From contig OZ010800.1 in the NCBI GenBank assembly GCA_963932465.1, positions 38,220,852 through 38,284,851 of the forward strand: a stretch of DNA of 64,000 nucleotides, given 5' to 3'. This document shows positions 1 to 12,120 of the stretch, piece after piece. Source of the stretch: Maratus speciosus. Lineage: Eukaryota; Arthropoda; Arachnida; Araneae; Salticidae. Position numbers and translations under genes: made by a program. The notes under the pieces are model-generated. The model worked only from the letters and a program-made list of their open reading frames with translations. It made no database searches and was not told the origin of the DNA. Within the stretch, counting starts at the first letter, position 1; each line of letters starts with the position of its first letter.

Positions 1-640
1 AAAGTAATTAAAAGATAAATTCATTTACTTTTGTTAAGGTTGTTCTTAACTGCTCTGCTCAACAAGCGCAAAACGTTTTGACACATTTACAAATTGATTT
101 TCTAACGGAAAGATAAAATGGAAAGCCTGGTCATGGCGATTTGGAATTGAACTGTGTTTTCCATTTTTTGATCAATCAATTACCTATTGAGTTATAAGCT
201 GTTTTGATCACGTGACAAGCACGTTTCTCGCTCCTGTTGAGTGCTTTTTCTTCCTTCGCGCGGAAATTCGGTTCAAACCGCCTACTTTGACACTATTTTC
301 TGAAAGATCTATTGCGTTTGCAAAAAAATGAAAAAAAAAAAAAAAAAACCCAGCTCAGTTACATAGTTTTATGAACAACAACACCAGCTAGTTTCATTCA
401 TTTTCGCACAAAAATAAATTAAAACTTGTGTCAGAATGTTGACCTTTTGGATTTTTGCCCTTAAGCAAAATTCAAAAGAGTATTGTTGCTGAAATTTTCT
501 TTTAAGGTATTGTACAATCGGTCAAGAAAAAGAAAAAAAAATTGGGGGACGGGAGAATACCCTATTCATTTTAAACTGCAAATTTTCCAGAAAAAATAAA
601 TAGCCATTCAACTGCAAATTATGTATTCTTTCCGCTCATG
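1..640. other. Unassigned AT-rich DNA
   Basis: I see no gene here. It holds an A-run near 328-348 and ordinary AT-rich sequence. The stretch from about 590 (a gttgaatgg-like motif read on the other strand) resembles the outer flank of the family A repeat seen near 9670. Confidence 0.6.
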
Positions 641-700
641 TTAAAAAAAAATATATAAACTTAAGGGGTCGTCTTGGTACCGAAATTGTACCAAACTATG
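641..700 (+). repeat. Family A repeat end, inverted relative to 5930-6000
   Basis: The motif AGGGGTCGTCTT near 667 reappears in reverse complement near 5965, and a diverged reverse copy lies near 9625. Similarity continues on both sides of the motif (an A-rich stretch outside, an ATTGTACCAAA-like block inside). The two could be ends of one 5.3 kb element or simply two opposed copies of the same family. Confidence 0.5.
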
Positions 701-1306
701 TGTTACGGTTTCTCTTAACCTTGGTTGTCGCGCGCCTCCGTGGCGCATTCTTCTGTAATTTAGGTTTGGCCGTTTGGCAACCTTTAAGAATAGTTCAGTT
801 GTTTGGTTTTCGACGATCTATGCGGACCTATGGTGCGTTCGCTGGATCTACAATTCTTCGAATAATGTATATAAGCTGTAAATAATATTCTTTGTATATA
901 AAGTAAATTAAATCAATAAGTGTAGTTAATGAACCAGCGACTATGAGTATTTCGATACTCGCACCATTCAACAGTTGACACTATGAAATCTCCAATACGA
1001 ATACCTAATTGTGGCATCATATTTGGATCTTCCGATAAATTTTACTCTTTGATACCTAACGAGAAATTTGTCACTCAAGTAATTTAGGAATTATGAAATT
1101 TCATATTTTGGAACTCCTAATGTTAAATTCGTTTTCAATCGTAGCACAGAGTGCAATGCGAGTAGTTTTTAAGCATAGATCAAGTATTATTTGGCGGAAT
1201 GAGTTCTAATTTTGGACTGACATATTTGAAGCTTCTAGAAATCGGATTTTTGTTAAAATTTCATAAGTTAAAATTAATATTTGTTTCCGAAAAATAATTT
1301 TAAAAT

Positions 1307-2234
1307 ATAGGGGAAGGAAAGGTAACATGGCCATTTGAATTTTTTCCGCTGTATAATGACCTCGCCGCGCTGGAACTAGACGAAACAGTCGTCACAAATG
1401 CTGGGTAATATTATCTACGATTTTGAGGTGGAAGGCTACATTTTTCAAGTTTTTAACTCATTTTATTGTTTCTTCGCATTTTTTATTTTAGGTAAGTGGT
1501 ACAATTTCTTGATTATAACTAAATAATATGTAATGTTATAATCATTTGCTTTTATGCTGTTTGTTCAGTGTAAAATAACCTTTTAAATGATGTGTGTTTG
1601 AAAACGCTAAGTCACGTAAGATTAGATGCTAGGTCACAGTTTTTGTAATAGCGTCATTCCAGGCAAAGTGGCCACAAAAAGATCGGGCAAAATGGCCAGA
1701 TGGCTACTTTGCCCGGAAACGAATTTTTATTGATTGTTCATAAACTATTCAAAAGTATTTTCTTCGAAAGAAAGAAGGGAATAACTTCTTCAGAGAAAGG
1801 CATACTCTCGAAATTTGCAGTCTGCATGTCTGCTGGGGGAACTTTGTTACTCCTCCATTCGTCATATTAATACTCATTACTGTTTACTTTATTTTGTAAC
1901 GATTTAATACTTAAAATATTACAAAACACAATACTTATTCTTAATGTGTGTTAACTTTTTAACTTGTATTGATTAACTAACATCTTGAATCAATGTGATT
2001 TGTTCATTTGCCTATGCTGGCCATTTTGCCCAGCCTAGTCGGGAAAAGTGGTCATTTTGTAATTTTTCTTTTACAGTAACGTGTACATCTTAAATAAATA
2101 AAAAAGTAAAATAGCAATTGAAACGACAGTTATTATAGTTACTATGGGTATTTGTTTCTAGAACTTTACTGAATAAAAAGGCATAAAAGTTCATCAAACC
2201 TTAGAGTGGTCACTTTATCCTTTCTTCCCCTATA
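1307..2234 (+). mobile_element. Non-autonomous TIR element, copy 1
   Basis: The ends are inverted repeats reading TATAGGGGAAG followed by AAAGG and a TGGCCA or TGACCA motif. The flanks are TA-rich, consistent with a TA target site. Inside, GGCAAAGTGGCCA-like motifs recur at about 1670, 1688, 1708, 2020 and 2048 on both strands, as expected of transposase-binding subterminal repeats. There is no coding frame. A second copy lies in the opposite orientation at 25145-26112. The superfamily cannot be fixed from the ends alone. Confidence 0.65.
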
Positions 2235-2689
2235 TATATTTTTTTCAAAATACATTTTCTAAAAATATATGAAATGTAACCTACGAATCTCTCGATTCTA
2301 AAAAAAAAGTTACTAACGCTGTCACTGCCGCTGTAAATGAGTCTTTTGTGACCGGGGGTCTTTCTTCGTTAATATTAAGAAAACTACTGCATGCAAAAAT
2401 ATGATAGAGAAATGTCTGATAAACAGGGCGATGCAGGGAATTTTTAAATCGAATAATTATTTTAGGTGATATTTAATGTTAAAGTTTGTCAAAATTGTTC
2501 CATTAAAAATGTTTTATAGGAGCAAAAACTGTACGTAAGAATTCAATCTTTTTTTTTTTCAGGATACTTCATTAGAAGTTCTCGGTGTGCAGACTGCATT
2601 TATTTTTTTAGTTTGACTATATTTTTTAAAGGTTTATTTCCATTTTAAATTCAAATTTTCAGCATTTCGAGAGATATTTTTTACATATT
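2235..2689. other. Unassigned AT-rich DNA
   Basis: No gene, structured repeat or RNA signal is visible. There is a T-run near 2550. Confidence 0.5.
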
Positions 2690-5080
2690 TTAGAAAAGGT
2701 TATTATTTTAAATTGTTGCCAACTGTAAAAACAGTGCAAAGAATAATATTTCCTTCAAATTAAAATTTATTTACACGTGACTATTATAAACAGAAAAAAA
2801 CCCTTTCAAATTAGAATTAAATGATTACGTATTAAAAGCAGAAAAAAATTGAAAATTACGTCATAAAAACTATATTTACACGTGAATTTTAAAAGAGAAA
2901 GAAAATTGTAAAATGATAAATACATTAATACGCGTTAAAAGCCGTAAATGGAGGAAATTACGTCCTATTTAAAATGGCCAAATAATAATATTGGCAAATA
3001 GTTTAAATTTAAAAATATATTTGGGTCATTCTCTGAAAATTGGCTGTTTTAAAAAAAAAAAAATTGCGGCCCAATAAAATTGCCTCAAAAATCTCAAAAT
3101 TTAGCCTACAAGTACCTTATTGCTATATTTATCAAAAAATAATATGAACCAAACTGTATCTCATAGTTCTTCTGATATTTTAATTTCAAAGCACTTTCAT
3201 TGCTAAAATGTTCAAATAAATGATTGACACCGGAATTTAAGAACAAATTTATTTATAAATAAGAAAAATGCTATATTTCCCATACATGTTAAATAAAAGT
3301 TTATAAAATGTCTGGTGCCATTGTGGTGCTTGGGAATTAAAATTAAGTGGCTTCATAAACATACCACCGCCCTTGAAAGGGTTAAAAAAGAAAAGAAATT
3401 ATAATTAGAAGTTATACTGTCAATAAATAATTTTTTTTTTTTTACTCTATGTCAATTGAAAAAATAAAGATAAAGCATTAACATTTAGAAGAGTTAATGT
3501 TTATTTGAATTAGTACAAATTTTTTTTTAAATTTATTTTTAACTTCTCCCTGTAAAATAATAAAAATTAAAAATGTATTTTCTTTACTTACGGTAATTAA
3601 AAGTCTTATGAGTTTTTTAATGTGTATTTTATTGCATTAGATTTTCTTATTTTACTGTTTAGTATATATATATAAATGGATTCAGATCATTCTCTCATAT
3701 TAACATTGTGAGGGAATGACGAAATACTTCTGAAAACCAATGTATACAAAAGTGATTAGTCTTAGGTATATTTTCAGTTACTAAATATCTTTTGAAACAC
3801 ATTTCTAATGATATAACAACATAAAAAGACATTTCATTAGTTTTTATAAAATTTATAATAGATGAGGGAATGACGCGTACTAAAAATACTTACATTGATC
3901 TAGTACTTCAAAGCCATATACTAACTATTCAAGAACGTTTTTGAGCAAACAACAAGATGGATACTTCACTTTACTCTTGTACAAACTGTCCTAGACCTAT
4001 ATAAAGCATGTGCTGCTTTCTACTAAGTAAATAATGGCAAATTTATAGTTATGTGAGGGAATGACGACAAATGCTAGGAACATCATTAAAAAGTGCCCTA
4101 ATTCATTCATTATATTAAATATAAATATAATTAAATGGCTAAACATGTATTTAAGTGTGTTTAATGGATTGAGAAAAAAATAATTATAAATATACGTGCT
4201 GCAATGGCAGAGAAAGCATTTTCTTTCCTACATATGTGAATGGGGACATAGTGAGTGAATGGCATTTGCATTAAAAAGTACATTAAATTTATCAAATTTC
4301 AATTTCAATAAGCAAATAATTACAGTTTATATGTGTAGCTGATTAATATTGATAGTTTAAATCACTTTTTCTTTTTGTAATTTTAAAAATATGTCTTCAA
4401 GACCCCTGGGACATAAAATTGCCACATTTCAGAGAATGACTCATTTACACTTCACATTTATAGATGATCTTTTAAACAACTGTTGCCAATTCTAAGGCAG
4501 TGCAAATAAAAATATTTCCTTTCTACCACCAAAAGTATTTACACGTAAATTTTAAAAGAGAAAGAAAATTTAAAAATAATAAATACATTGATATGCGTTA
4601 AAATACGTAAATGGTGGAAATTACGTCCTATTTAAAATGACCAAATAATAATATTGCCCAACAATTTAAATTTAAAAATATATTTACACTGCACATTTAT
4701 TTCACATTTCTAGATGATCTTTTAAACTATTGTTTCCAATTCTAGAAGCGCAAACAATATTACCCTTCTAGCAACAAAAGTATTTTCACATGAATATTAA
4801 AAAGAAAACTTTAAAATAATAAATTTAATATGCTTTAAAATCAGTAAATAGAAGATATTACGTTATACTTAAAATGACCAAATATTAATATTGCAAAGCA
4901 GATTAAATTAAAAAATATATTTACACGAGACATTTATTTCATATTTTGTGAAGATTTTTTTAACTATTGTTGTGAGTTCTATAACAGCGAAAATAATATT
5001 TCCTTTCTAACAACAAAAGTAATTTTTACGTGAATATTAAAAAGAAAGAAAACTTTGGTGAAAATTACGTCAGATTTAAA
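2690..5080 (+). repeat. Degenerate tandem array, unit about 245 bp, interrupted
   Basis: Units are recognised by the series TAGATGATCTTTTAAAC, a TGTTGCCAATTCT block, ATTTACACGTGAATTTTAAA, and AAATTACGTCCTATTTAAA. Landmarks sit near 4461, 4711 and 4951, giving a period of 240-250 bp, with an earlier unit at about 2690-3022. The array is broken by a 1.4 kb element (3023-4442). Sequence resumes on the far side exactly where it left off. Confidence 0.8.
3023..4442. mobile_element. 1.42 kb TIR element inserted in the tandem array
   Basis: The ends are inverted: GGGTCATTCTCTGAAA on the left, and on the right the reverse complement GAGTCATTCTCTGAAAT. The uninterrupted array units show the pre-insertion sequence, so the borders can be read directly. 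The flanking ATTT (3019-3022 and 4443-4446) is a likely target duplication. The interior contains GAGGGAATGACG three times (about 3710, 3863 and 4053). No coding frame is present. The superfamily was not recognised. Confidence 0.75.
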
Positions 5081-5199
5081 CGATACATTTAAAATGTCTT
5101 ATTTAAAACAACTTTCTTATAGCATTGTTAAAAAATAATTGAAGACAAAGACGGTTTGTCTAGTTCATTTTATATTAGCTTATTTTCAAATGTTTAACT

Positions 5200-5433
5200 G
5201 ATCTTATTTAATCAAAAACGGAAACAGGCATTGGATCCCTTAACAGCAGCTGATTCGGCCTTAAAAATCTCCAATCAGAGGGAAATGCATGGAAACCCGT
5301 TGCCACTGGTTTTTTAATTATAATTCAGTCTTCAGTAATCTTTTTAAAGCCTATCAAATTAGCGTGTTTTTAGAGTTTGCGGTGTCTGAACGGGGGTTGG
5401 CGAGCTTAGCTCGTAGAAGTCAGAGCCCCCTAG
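5200..5433 (+). mobile_element. Helitron-like 3' end (fragment)
   Basis: The segment ends with a GAACGGGGGTTGG block, a hairpin (stem CGAGC, loop TTA, stem GCTCG at 5401-5413), a short spacer and CTAG followed by T at 5430-5434. That matches the hairpin-plus-CTRR layout of Helitron 3' termini, although the 16-base spacer is slightly long. An inverted relative at 31605-31870 has the same hairpin with a compensatory base-pair change. No Rep/helicase coding is visible. Confidence 0.45.
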
Positions 5434-5631
5434 TTAAAAAACAAAACAGAAATCTATTTATAGAAGCTTTATATATGCAAATCCAAAATTACAGCTCATT
5501 ACGCCGAATTGTTTTTAAGTTATGCTTAAAAAAACTATCCACATTGCAATCTTTTTGCAACAGTTATATATGGATGTTATAGTAGAAGTTCCGAACTTTC
5601 CCCTTGAAGGGCGGCGGGATATATCATATTC

Positions 5632-6153
5632 CATTTAATCTTAATCAAAATGTGTGTCAGAATCTTTCAATAAAGATTCACTTTTATAGCTTTGGTGAAA
5701 ATAAAGCTCTAAAATTGCCTTTCTTTATTTTCATTTTTTTTTTTTTTTTAAATTCTGGTGGGAATTCAATATTTCAGAAACACAATTACTTGACCCTGAA
5801 AGGGTTAAAAATTCACAATTCTTGAAGTATTTGACTGAATTATTTCCCATGTGGTATCCTTAGGTAAAATTTAGTGACAATCCAAATAGTTATCAAAATT
5901 AGGTGTTCGTATTGAAAATTTTAGCGTTTGGTAAAATTTTCGTAAAGTACAATCTCTGAATGAAGACGACCCCTAAACTTATTTTTTTAAACATAAACTG
6001 AAAAAAGATGTAATTTACTCTTCACTACTTAATTTTAATCAAGATTCGTTCTGAATTTTTGAATAAAGATTTATTTTTATAGCTTTGGTGAAAATAAAGC
6101 TGTAAAATTGCCTTTCTTTATTTAAAAAATTTTTTTTTAATTGTGTTGCTAAT
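5632..6153 (+). repeat. Tandem ~400 bp unit, copy 1 and start of copy 2
   Basis: The block with ATAGCTTTGGTGAAAATAAA and TTGCCTTTCTTTATTT occurs at about 5690 and again at about 6080. The block with TTTCAGAAACACAATTACTTG and CCTGAAAGG occurs at about 5772 and again at 9424. The second unit is therefore split by the element at 6155-9418 and ends near 9695. The end of the window (about 63955-64000) carries the same ACACAATTA...CCTGAAAGG block in reverse. Confidence 0.75.
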
Positions 6154-6273
6154 ACAGTAAAACCTCCCTAAAGCGACCACGTTCCGTTCCAATAAAAATT
6201 GGTCGCTCCGAGAGGTGGTCTCTTAATGGAGGTCATGTTTAAATCTAGATTTTAACTGTCGGAAAAAGGTAAC

Positions 6274-8698
6274 AAGGTCAATCCATTTCAAGTGGTCCAG
6301 CACTGGTTGCTCGACCATTTTTAAAAAATCTGAAATTTTTTGTACAACAACCCTAACATGATGGAAGTTCAAAATGACTATTATTTTAGTTTTATTAATT
6401 TTTGTTTGTGCATGGCGGCCATCTTTGTTTCATCGTCTGCAGCAATTTTCTCACGAGAAGGGTTTACCGAATTGTAAATAATTCATCGTTTATGTATCCA
6501 ATTCAAGTGCGGATTAAAGCAATTTGTACAGAATACATTGGGCTAAAAATCTGGTAATGGAGTAGTTTCCGAAACTAACTACTTATTGGTAAAATTTAAG
6601 CATAAAGTTTCAGTTTTTTTCCAAAATTTGTCCGTTTACAAGAGGATATTTTTCTAGCAAGAAATACTGTCAACATGACATAATTTTGTTTGCAAATAGG
6701 CCGAAAGTACTTGTACTCACACGCCGAGTTCCAGATCTGGGACTTGCTTTCTCTTCGCTAAAAAAAAATTCCAAATTTTTCAAAAATGACAAAAATCGCA
6801 CTCTTCAAGCTTTGATATCTCTGGTGGGGCACGAGATAAAAATCTGAAAAATTTTTTTATAAGAGTATTGTATGGTAGTATTACGCACAAGAAATTTCAA
6901 GATGGAGATTTGACAACAAGCTGAGATATGGCAAGGGCAACATGTCAATACAATACTGCCAAACTATTGTTTTGTTGTAGTCACAGCTAAGTATTTATCT
7001 CAGAGTGTCATTTAAATTTATGTTTTTGATTATCTTTAAATAATAGTAACAGAAAATAAAGCCCTTTGCAAAGCTTAGCAATTAATTAAAAAAATAATTA
7101 TGCCTAAGGACATACATTTTGTATGGTTTCAGTAATTTTTGTTGTAAGTAATTTTAGTAACTAAAAGAAACCTCAGCACTTTTACATAAAGAAAAAAAAA
7201 TATTTTATACAAGACCTGAGACAAAAACAACATAGGGAAAAAGAAAAGCTGTTAATGTTGTCATATTTGTTGAGACATGATCAAACGTGTCAAAACACAT
7301 TCTTGCTTGTTGGTTCAAAAACCACAATTTTGATCTTTCTCAAAATTTTATTTGTAGGAACCATTTCTTGTCATCTCTTGATAACTTGATTGAAGATCTT
7401 GGCCCTGCTGGCTCATAGAAATATACTTTGAAATCACTATGTGCAAGTCTCAATTCATTAATAATTCCTAGCTTACTTCTTATGAAAAAATGTGATTTTT
7501 CTGCAGTATAAATTTTGAAAAGGCTCTGGGTATCTTTACTTTCTGAAAATTACTTGAGGCTGATGCATGGTAACATCGCATAATGTTTCATTTACAGGAA
7601 CATACTTATGGTAGGAACAAGTTTCAGGGACTGGCAAGCAGCATTAAAATTGTGGTTTTTAAACCAACAAGCAGGAATGTGTTTTGACACGCTTGATCAT
7701 GTCTCAACAAGTATGCCATCATTAACAGCTTTTCTCTTTCCCTATTCTGTTTTTGTCTCAGGTCTTGTATATATATATATATATATATATATATGTAAAA
7801 ATGCTGAGGTTTCTTTTAGTTACTAAAATTACAACAAAAATTACTAAAACCATATAAAATGTAGGCCTTAGGCATACTTTTTTTTTTAATTAATTGCAAA
7901 AGGTTTTATTTTCTGCTACTATTATTTAAAGATAATCTAAAAAATAAATTTAAATGATACTCTGAAATAAATACTTAGCTGTGACTTCAACAAAACAATA
8001 GTTTGGCAGTATTGTTTTGACATGCTGCCCTTGCCATATCTCAGCTTGTAGTCAAATCTCCATCTTGAAATTTCTTGTGCATAACACTACCATACAATAC
8101 TCTTACAAAAAAAATTTTCAGATTTTTATCTCGTGCCCCACCAGAGATATCAAAGCTTGAAAAGTGCGATTTTTGTCATTTTTGAAAAATTTGGGATTTT
8201 TTTTTAGCGAAGAGAAAGCAAGTCTCAGACCTGGAACTCGGCATGTGAGTGCAAGTACTTTCGCCCTATTTGTAAAAAAAATTATGTCATGTTGACAGTT
8301 TTCCTTGCTAGAAAAATTTCCTCTTGTAAACGGACAAATTTTGAAAAAAAACTGAAACTTTATGCTTAAATTTTACCAATAAGCAGTTAGTTTCGGAAAC
8401 TACTCCATTACCAGATTTTTAGCCCAATGCATTCTGTACAAATTGCTTTAATCCGCACTTGAGTTGAAGAAATAAACGATGAATTATTTAAAATTACGTA
8501 AACCCTTCATGTGAGGAAATTGCTGCAGACGATGAAACAAAGATGGCTGCCATGCACAAACAAAAATCAATAAAATTAAAATAATAGTCATTTTGAACTT
8601 CCATCATGTTAGAGTTGTTGCACAAAAAAATTCAGATTTTTGAAAAATGGTCGAGCAACGAATATCTGATTTTCTGGACCACTTGAAATGGATTGACC
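6274..8698. repeat. 2.4 kb imperfect palindrome (foldback structure)
   Basis: The left arm starts GGTCAATCCATTTCAAGTGG at 6274 and the right arm ends with its reverse complement near 8698. Arms of about 1.05 kb (6274 to about 7335, and about 7645 to 8698) match along their length with small differences, around a spacer of about 300 bp. The right arm alone has a (TA)n run at 7767-7794. Small open frames inside are non-coding. It is probably a separate foldback or long-TIR element nested in the 3.26 kb element. Confidence 0.8.
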
Positions 8699-9341
8699 CA
8701 ACAGTTAATGTTACTAATATTTATTTTTCATATTATGAAAAAATATGAAAATGTAACAAACAAAACATGTAATCAAAACAAAAGTTAATTACATAAGTTA
8801 ATTACTGCATACTTTAAAAAATGAATACATTGACGTTTGCTTTGATTTTACGGTTTCATCTTTTATAACTTTTATTTCCAAATCCTTTCGAAGTTCAGTA
8901 AATATATGCAATTTTTATTTATTTTTTTTTTTTTTGGACGGGAACAAATAATGACGATTTCATTAATTTATCTATTTCTTTGAAAGTTTCCTGAGAGAAT
9001 AGAGCAAAGGAGTTTATTGACCGTCATCCTTAATTTGTCATCAGAGTTCAATTCATTGCCTAAAAAGGCACAAAGGTGTTTAAACACTTAAAAGATACTG
9101 GAATAAATAAAAATTCTAAACTTAGTTTAGAAGTTTGATGAATAATGCGCTCTCCGGAATTTTTTTTCTAATAAAATCTTCTTCAAGAGACCAGTAAAAA
9201 ACGGAATTTGCTTCATTTTCTTCAAAGAAATTGATCGCTCATGGAGGGAGTTCAACTGGGATGGTCTCTGAATGGGAGTAAAATTAGTATTGAAGTCTAT
9301 AGGAATAAATTTCGTTCCATGAAGAAATGGTCGTTCAGGGA

Positions 9342-9402
9342 GGTGGTCGCTTAATGGAGGTGGTCGCTTAATGGAGGTGGTCGCTTAATGGAGGTGGTCG
9401 CA
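9342..9402 (+). repeat. 17 bp minisatellite beside the right TIR
   Basis: GGTGGTCGCTTAATGGA is repeated three times exactly, with a partial fourth copy, directly inside the right terminal repeat of the pogo-like element. The motif GTGGTCGC is also part of the terminal repeat, so this looks like amplification of the transposon end. Confidence 0.85.
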
Positions 9403-9692
9403 CACGAAGGTTTCACTGTACAACATTTCAGAAACACAATTACTTGCCCCTGAAAGGATTAAAAATTCATAATTCCTAAAGTACTTGACCGAATGACTTC
9501 CGATGTGGTATTCTAAGGTAAAATTTACTGACAAACCAAATAGCTGTCAAAATTAGGTGTTCGTACTGAAAATTTTAGCTTTTGGTACAATTTTCGTACA
9601 ATACAATTTCCGTATGATGTTGACCCCTCAAAACTTATTTCTTTTTAAATAAACTGAAAAAAAGATGTAATGTCCAGTTGAATGGTCATTTC

Positions 9693-9694
<2 letters not shown>

Positions 9695-9732
<38 letters not shown>
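9695..9732 (+). repeat. T38 homopolymer
   Basis: An uninterrupted T-run closes the second 400 bp unit. Confidence 0.95.
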
Positions 9733-9733
<1 letters not shown>

Positions 9734-9813
9734 AGACAATTTGGGGATTATAATAGTGCGTCTTAGAAATTTAGTAATTACCAATTCGAATAATTGAGTT
9801 AAAGTTAATCAAG

Positions 9814-9984
9814 TGGAACAGTCCACTGGTTAAAATATTTTTCGTTGATTAGCAACACTCTTCTGTGTAGTGGAACAGTCCACTGGTTAAAATATTTTTC
9901 GTTGATTAGCAACACTCTTCTGTGTAGTGGAACAGTCCACTGGTTAAAATATTTTTCGTTGATTAGCAACACTCTTCTGTGTAG
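9814..9984 (-). repeat. 57 bp minisatellite, three identical copies
   Basis: Three perfect 57 bp copies start at 9814, 9871 and 9928. Because 57 is a multiple of three the minus strand stays open across them, but there is no other sign of coding. The flanks (about 9785-10070) match 13475-13650 in reverse complement, where only one 57 bp unit is present. A diverged single-unit relative lies at 10935-11060. The triplication is therefore specific to this copy. Confidence 0.9.
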
Positions 9985-10079
9985 TGAATTAGTTATATTA
10001 TAAAATTTGCGTGCAGTCATAATGACTCTAGACTCGGATATTTTTAATTTATCCCTGTGAGCTGGTTTAAGTTGGTTTG

Positions 10080-10934
10080 GTAAAAGTAAATACTTTAACT
10101 CAATTATTCGAATTGTAAGGGTTCTCTTTTTCTCTCTCTCCGCCCATTTTTTTTTTAATATTTTTATTCTCAGACTTTACTAGTGGGTCTACTAGTTCTA
10201 AAATAACAAACTTTAAAAGTTTCGATGACTTTTGGCATTTAAAACTCCTGAAGTAGGATATTGGAAATGAAATATTGGTTTATATATATTAACTTCCGTA
10301 TTCTACTCATGCGGGCTTTATTACGTGACATACCCGCATTATATACCTTTTGTTTGATAATCTGTATGCGCAATGGTCTTTTTTGATCAACTAACAAGGA
10401 CAAGCTAAGATTGTTTTCCCTGGTGATTATTTTTCTTTTTCTGAAAGAATTATCTTGCAAGAAGTGAAACTACGTTTTTATTTTTAAGATTTTAATTATC
10501 AACTGATTTAATGATTTTTGACTTTTCTTATACGAACGCCTGTTATCGAAAAAGTAAGTTTAAAAGTCCTAAAACATTTTCTCTCTTGTTTAAAGCAATT
10601 ATTTTAATAAACAACTGTACTTTATTTGTATGGAAATGATGTAATTGAAAGTTAAATATTTATTTATAATGGGATGTGCCAAAGGGTTATTCTTTTAAAT
10701 TAAAAATAAATCCTTTCATTACTGAGTTTACAATAGTACTTTAAATTTAAAATAATGCATTACTAATTAACGGAATTTCATTCAAGATTTTAAAAAAAGT
10801 AATGATAAAAATTGTTTACGATTTAGTTTTGACAGTTACGATAAGTCCTTCACTTATAAATTTTGTGTAATAATACCTTTAACTATGCTATGCACGAACA
10901 ACAAGGATTTTAGTTTTATAACTCTCTTCACTTA
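10080..10934. other. Unassigned AT-rich DNA
   Basis: No supported feature. The short minus-strand frame near 10239-10460 has no recognisable domain, signal peptide or splice context. Confidence 0.5.
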
Positions 10935-11310
10935 CCTCACAGGGATAAATTTAAATTATCCGTGACTAGAGTCATTATGGTCACACGCAAATTTAATAAT
11001 GTAACCAATTCATTAGACGGGATCATGTTGCTAATTACTGAAAAATATAAGCAAGTGCCATTCTAGTGCCGTCTTAAGAGACGCGTAAGCATAAAAGAGG
11101 TGTTTAAATGTCATTTTATCTAATTACTGTTGGAGAAAAGACAAGGAATGTGACATCAAGGGTATTTAAAATTTTGGTATGAGATATTAGGCACATTATT
11201 AGGGAAAATTATAAGGGCATTAAAGTAGCAGTCTGGTTTTATGACTGCTTAAACTCTTAAGAATATACTTCCCTTGTGGCATGCACATTTTCTTCTTTTC
11301 ATTAACTGTT
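10935..11310 (+). repeat. Dispersed repeat, partial copy of the 15.8-17.2 kb family
   Basis: The first part (about 10935-11060) is a diverged relative of 13475-13650. The second part (about 11065-11310) matches 15965-16010 (GTAAGCATAAA...AGGTGT) and 16990-17180 (TAATTACTGT...AATATACTTCCC). In the later copy these two blocks are separated by the insertion at 16017-16459 and further sequence. Confidence 0.6.
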
Positions 11311-11585
11311 TTAATTCCAAGCTTCGTGTTTTCTTTGTAGATTAAAAGCAAGCATTAACTTATTAAGTAAATGTTTTGTATTAATTATGAAAATTATGAA
11401 GACCGCAATTTAAACATCTGTGTAAATAAATTAAAAAATTAAGAAGCAATACCTTTAAGAATACTCAGTTACAAGGGGAGGAAGAACAGAGAGATGCACA
11501 GAGATGACCACCCCGGGAACCCCGCTTTCGTTTTAGAGTTGTAGTGCAATCCCAAGGGAAATATATTCTAGCCTCTGAAGTTTAA

Positions 11586-11872
11586 CCCTTAACCGCTGTC
11601 AGCGGTCTGACAGACCGCTGCATTTTTCAATTTTCACAAATTTTCAGTTTAAATATAGATACTGGTTAAATTTTGTTTTATTTGAAGTACTTTTAGTTTC
11701 ACTAGAGACTTTTGAATAGCTGAATTTAAAATGTAATAGTCCTGTACGTGAAGTTTAGTACATAAATAGTATTTTGAGAGTTAATGTAGCATTTTATTCA
11801 TCTTTAAATTTACAGGTCTGGCAGACCGCTCACGGTAGTTATGCGACAAATATTCGTCACTTCGGTTACGGG
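11586..11872. mobile_element. piggyBac-like MITE (287 bp)
   Basis: TTAA flanks both ends (11582-11585 and 11873-11876). The termini are CCCTTAACCG and, inverted, CCCGTAACCG. Just inside the left end is the near-perfect palindrome AGCGGTCTGACAGACCGCT, and the right end has a matching GGTCTGGCAGACCGCT. TTAA target sites with CCC-starting termini are the hallmark of piggyBac-type elements. It has no coding capacity. Confidence 0.75.
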
Positions 11873-11876
11873 TTAA

Positions 11877-12084
11877 CATAGTTGTTTAAGTTCAGTTGGG
11901 CAATTGACCAAACAAAGTATTTCTGTGTTAACTATAAAAGTTACTAGTTATTAGGTCACTTTTTAACAGAGAAACGTGAATTTCTATGTAATTGATAAGT
12001 ACGGCTCGTATATTAACCCCTTTGGGACCATGGGTGCAAATATACATCTTTAAAAGGTGCATTACAGCACTTGTTTTGGACACC

Positions 12085-12120
<36 letters not shown>

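Larger units (their letters stand above)
6155..9418. mobile_element. 3.26 kb pogo/Tigger-like TIR element (non-autonomous)
   Basis: The left end is CAGTAAAACCTCCCTAAAG followed by CGACCAC; the right end is the inverted GTGGTCGC...GGTTTCACTG. Both sides are flanked by TA (6153-6154 and 9419-9420). A CAGTRAAACCTC terminus with a TA target duplication is characteristic of pogo/Tigger-type relatives in the Tc1/mariner superfamily. No transposase frame is visible. The centre is occupied by a very large palindrome. The empty site is visible as the neighbouring uninterrupted 400 bp unit. Confidence 0.75.

Noticed and set aside
667..5975. A 5.3 kb element with AGGGGTCGTCTT ends and a TAAACTTA target duplication
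   Set aside because: The apparent duplication is part of the repeat itself, since the 9625 copy shows the same flank. I keep only the inverted-repeat statement.
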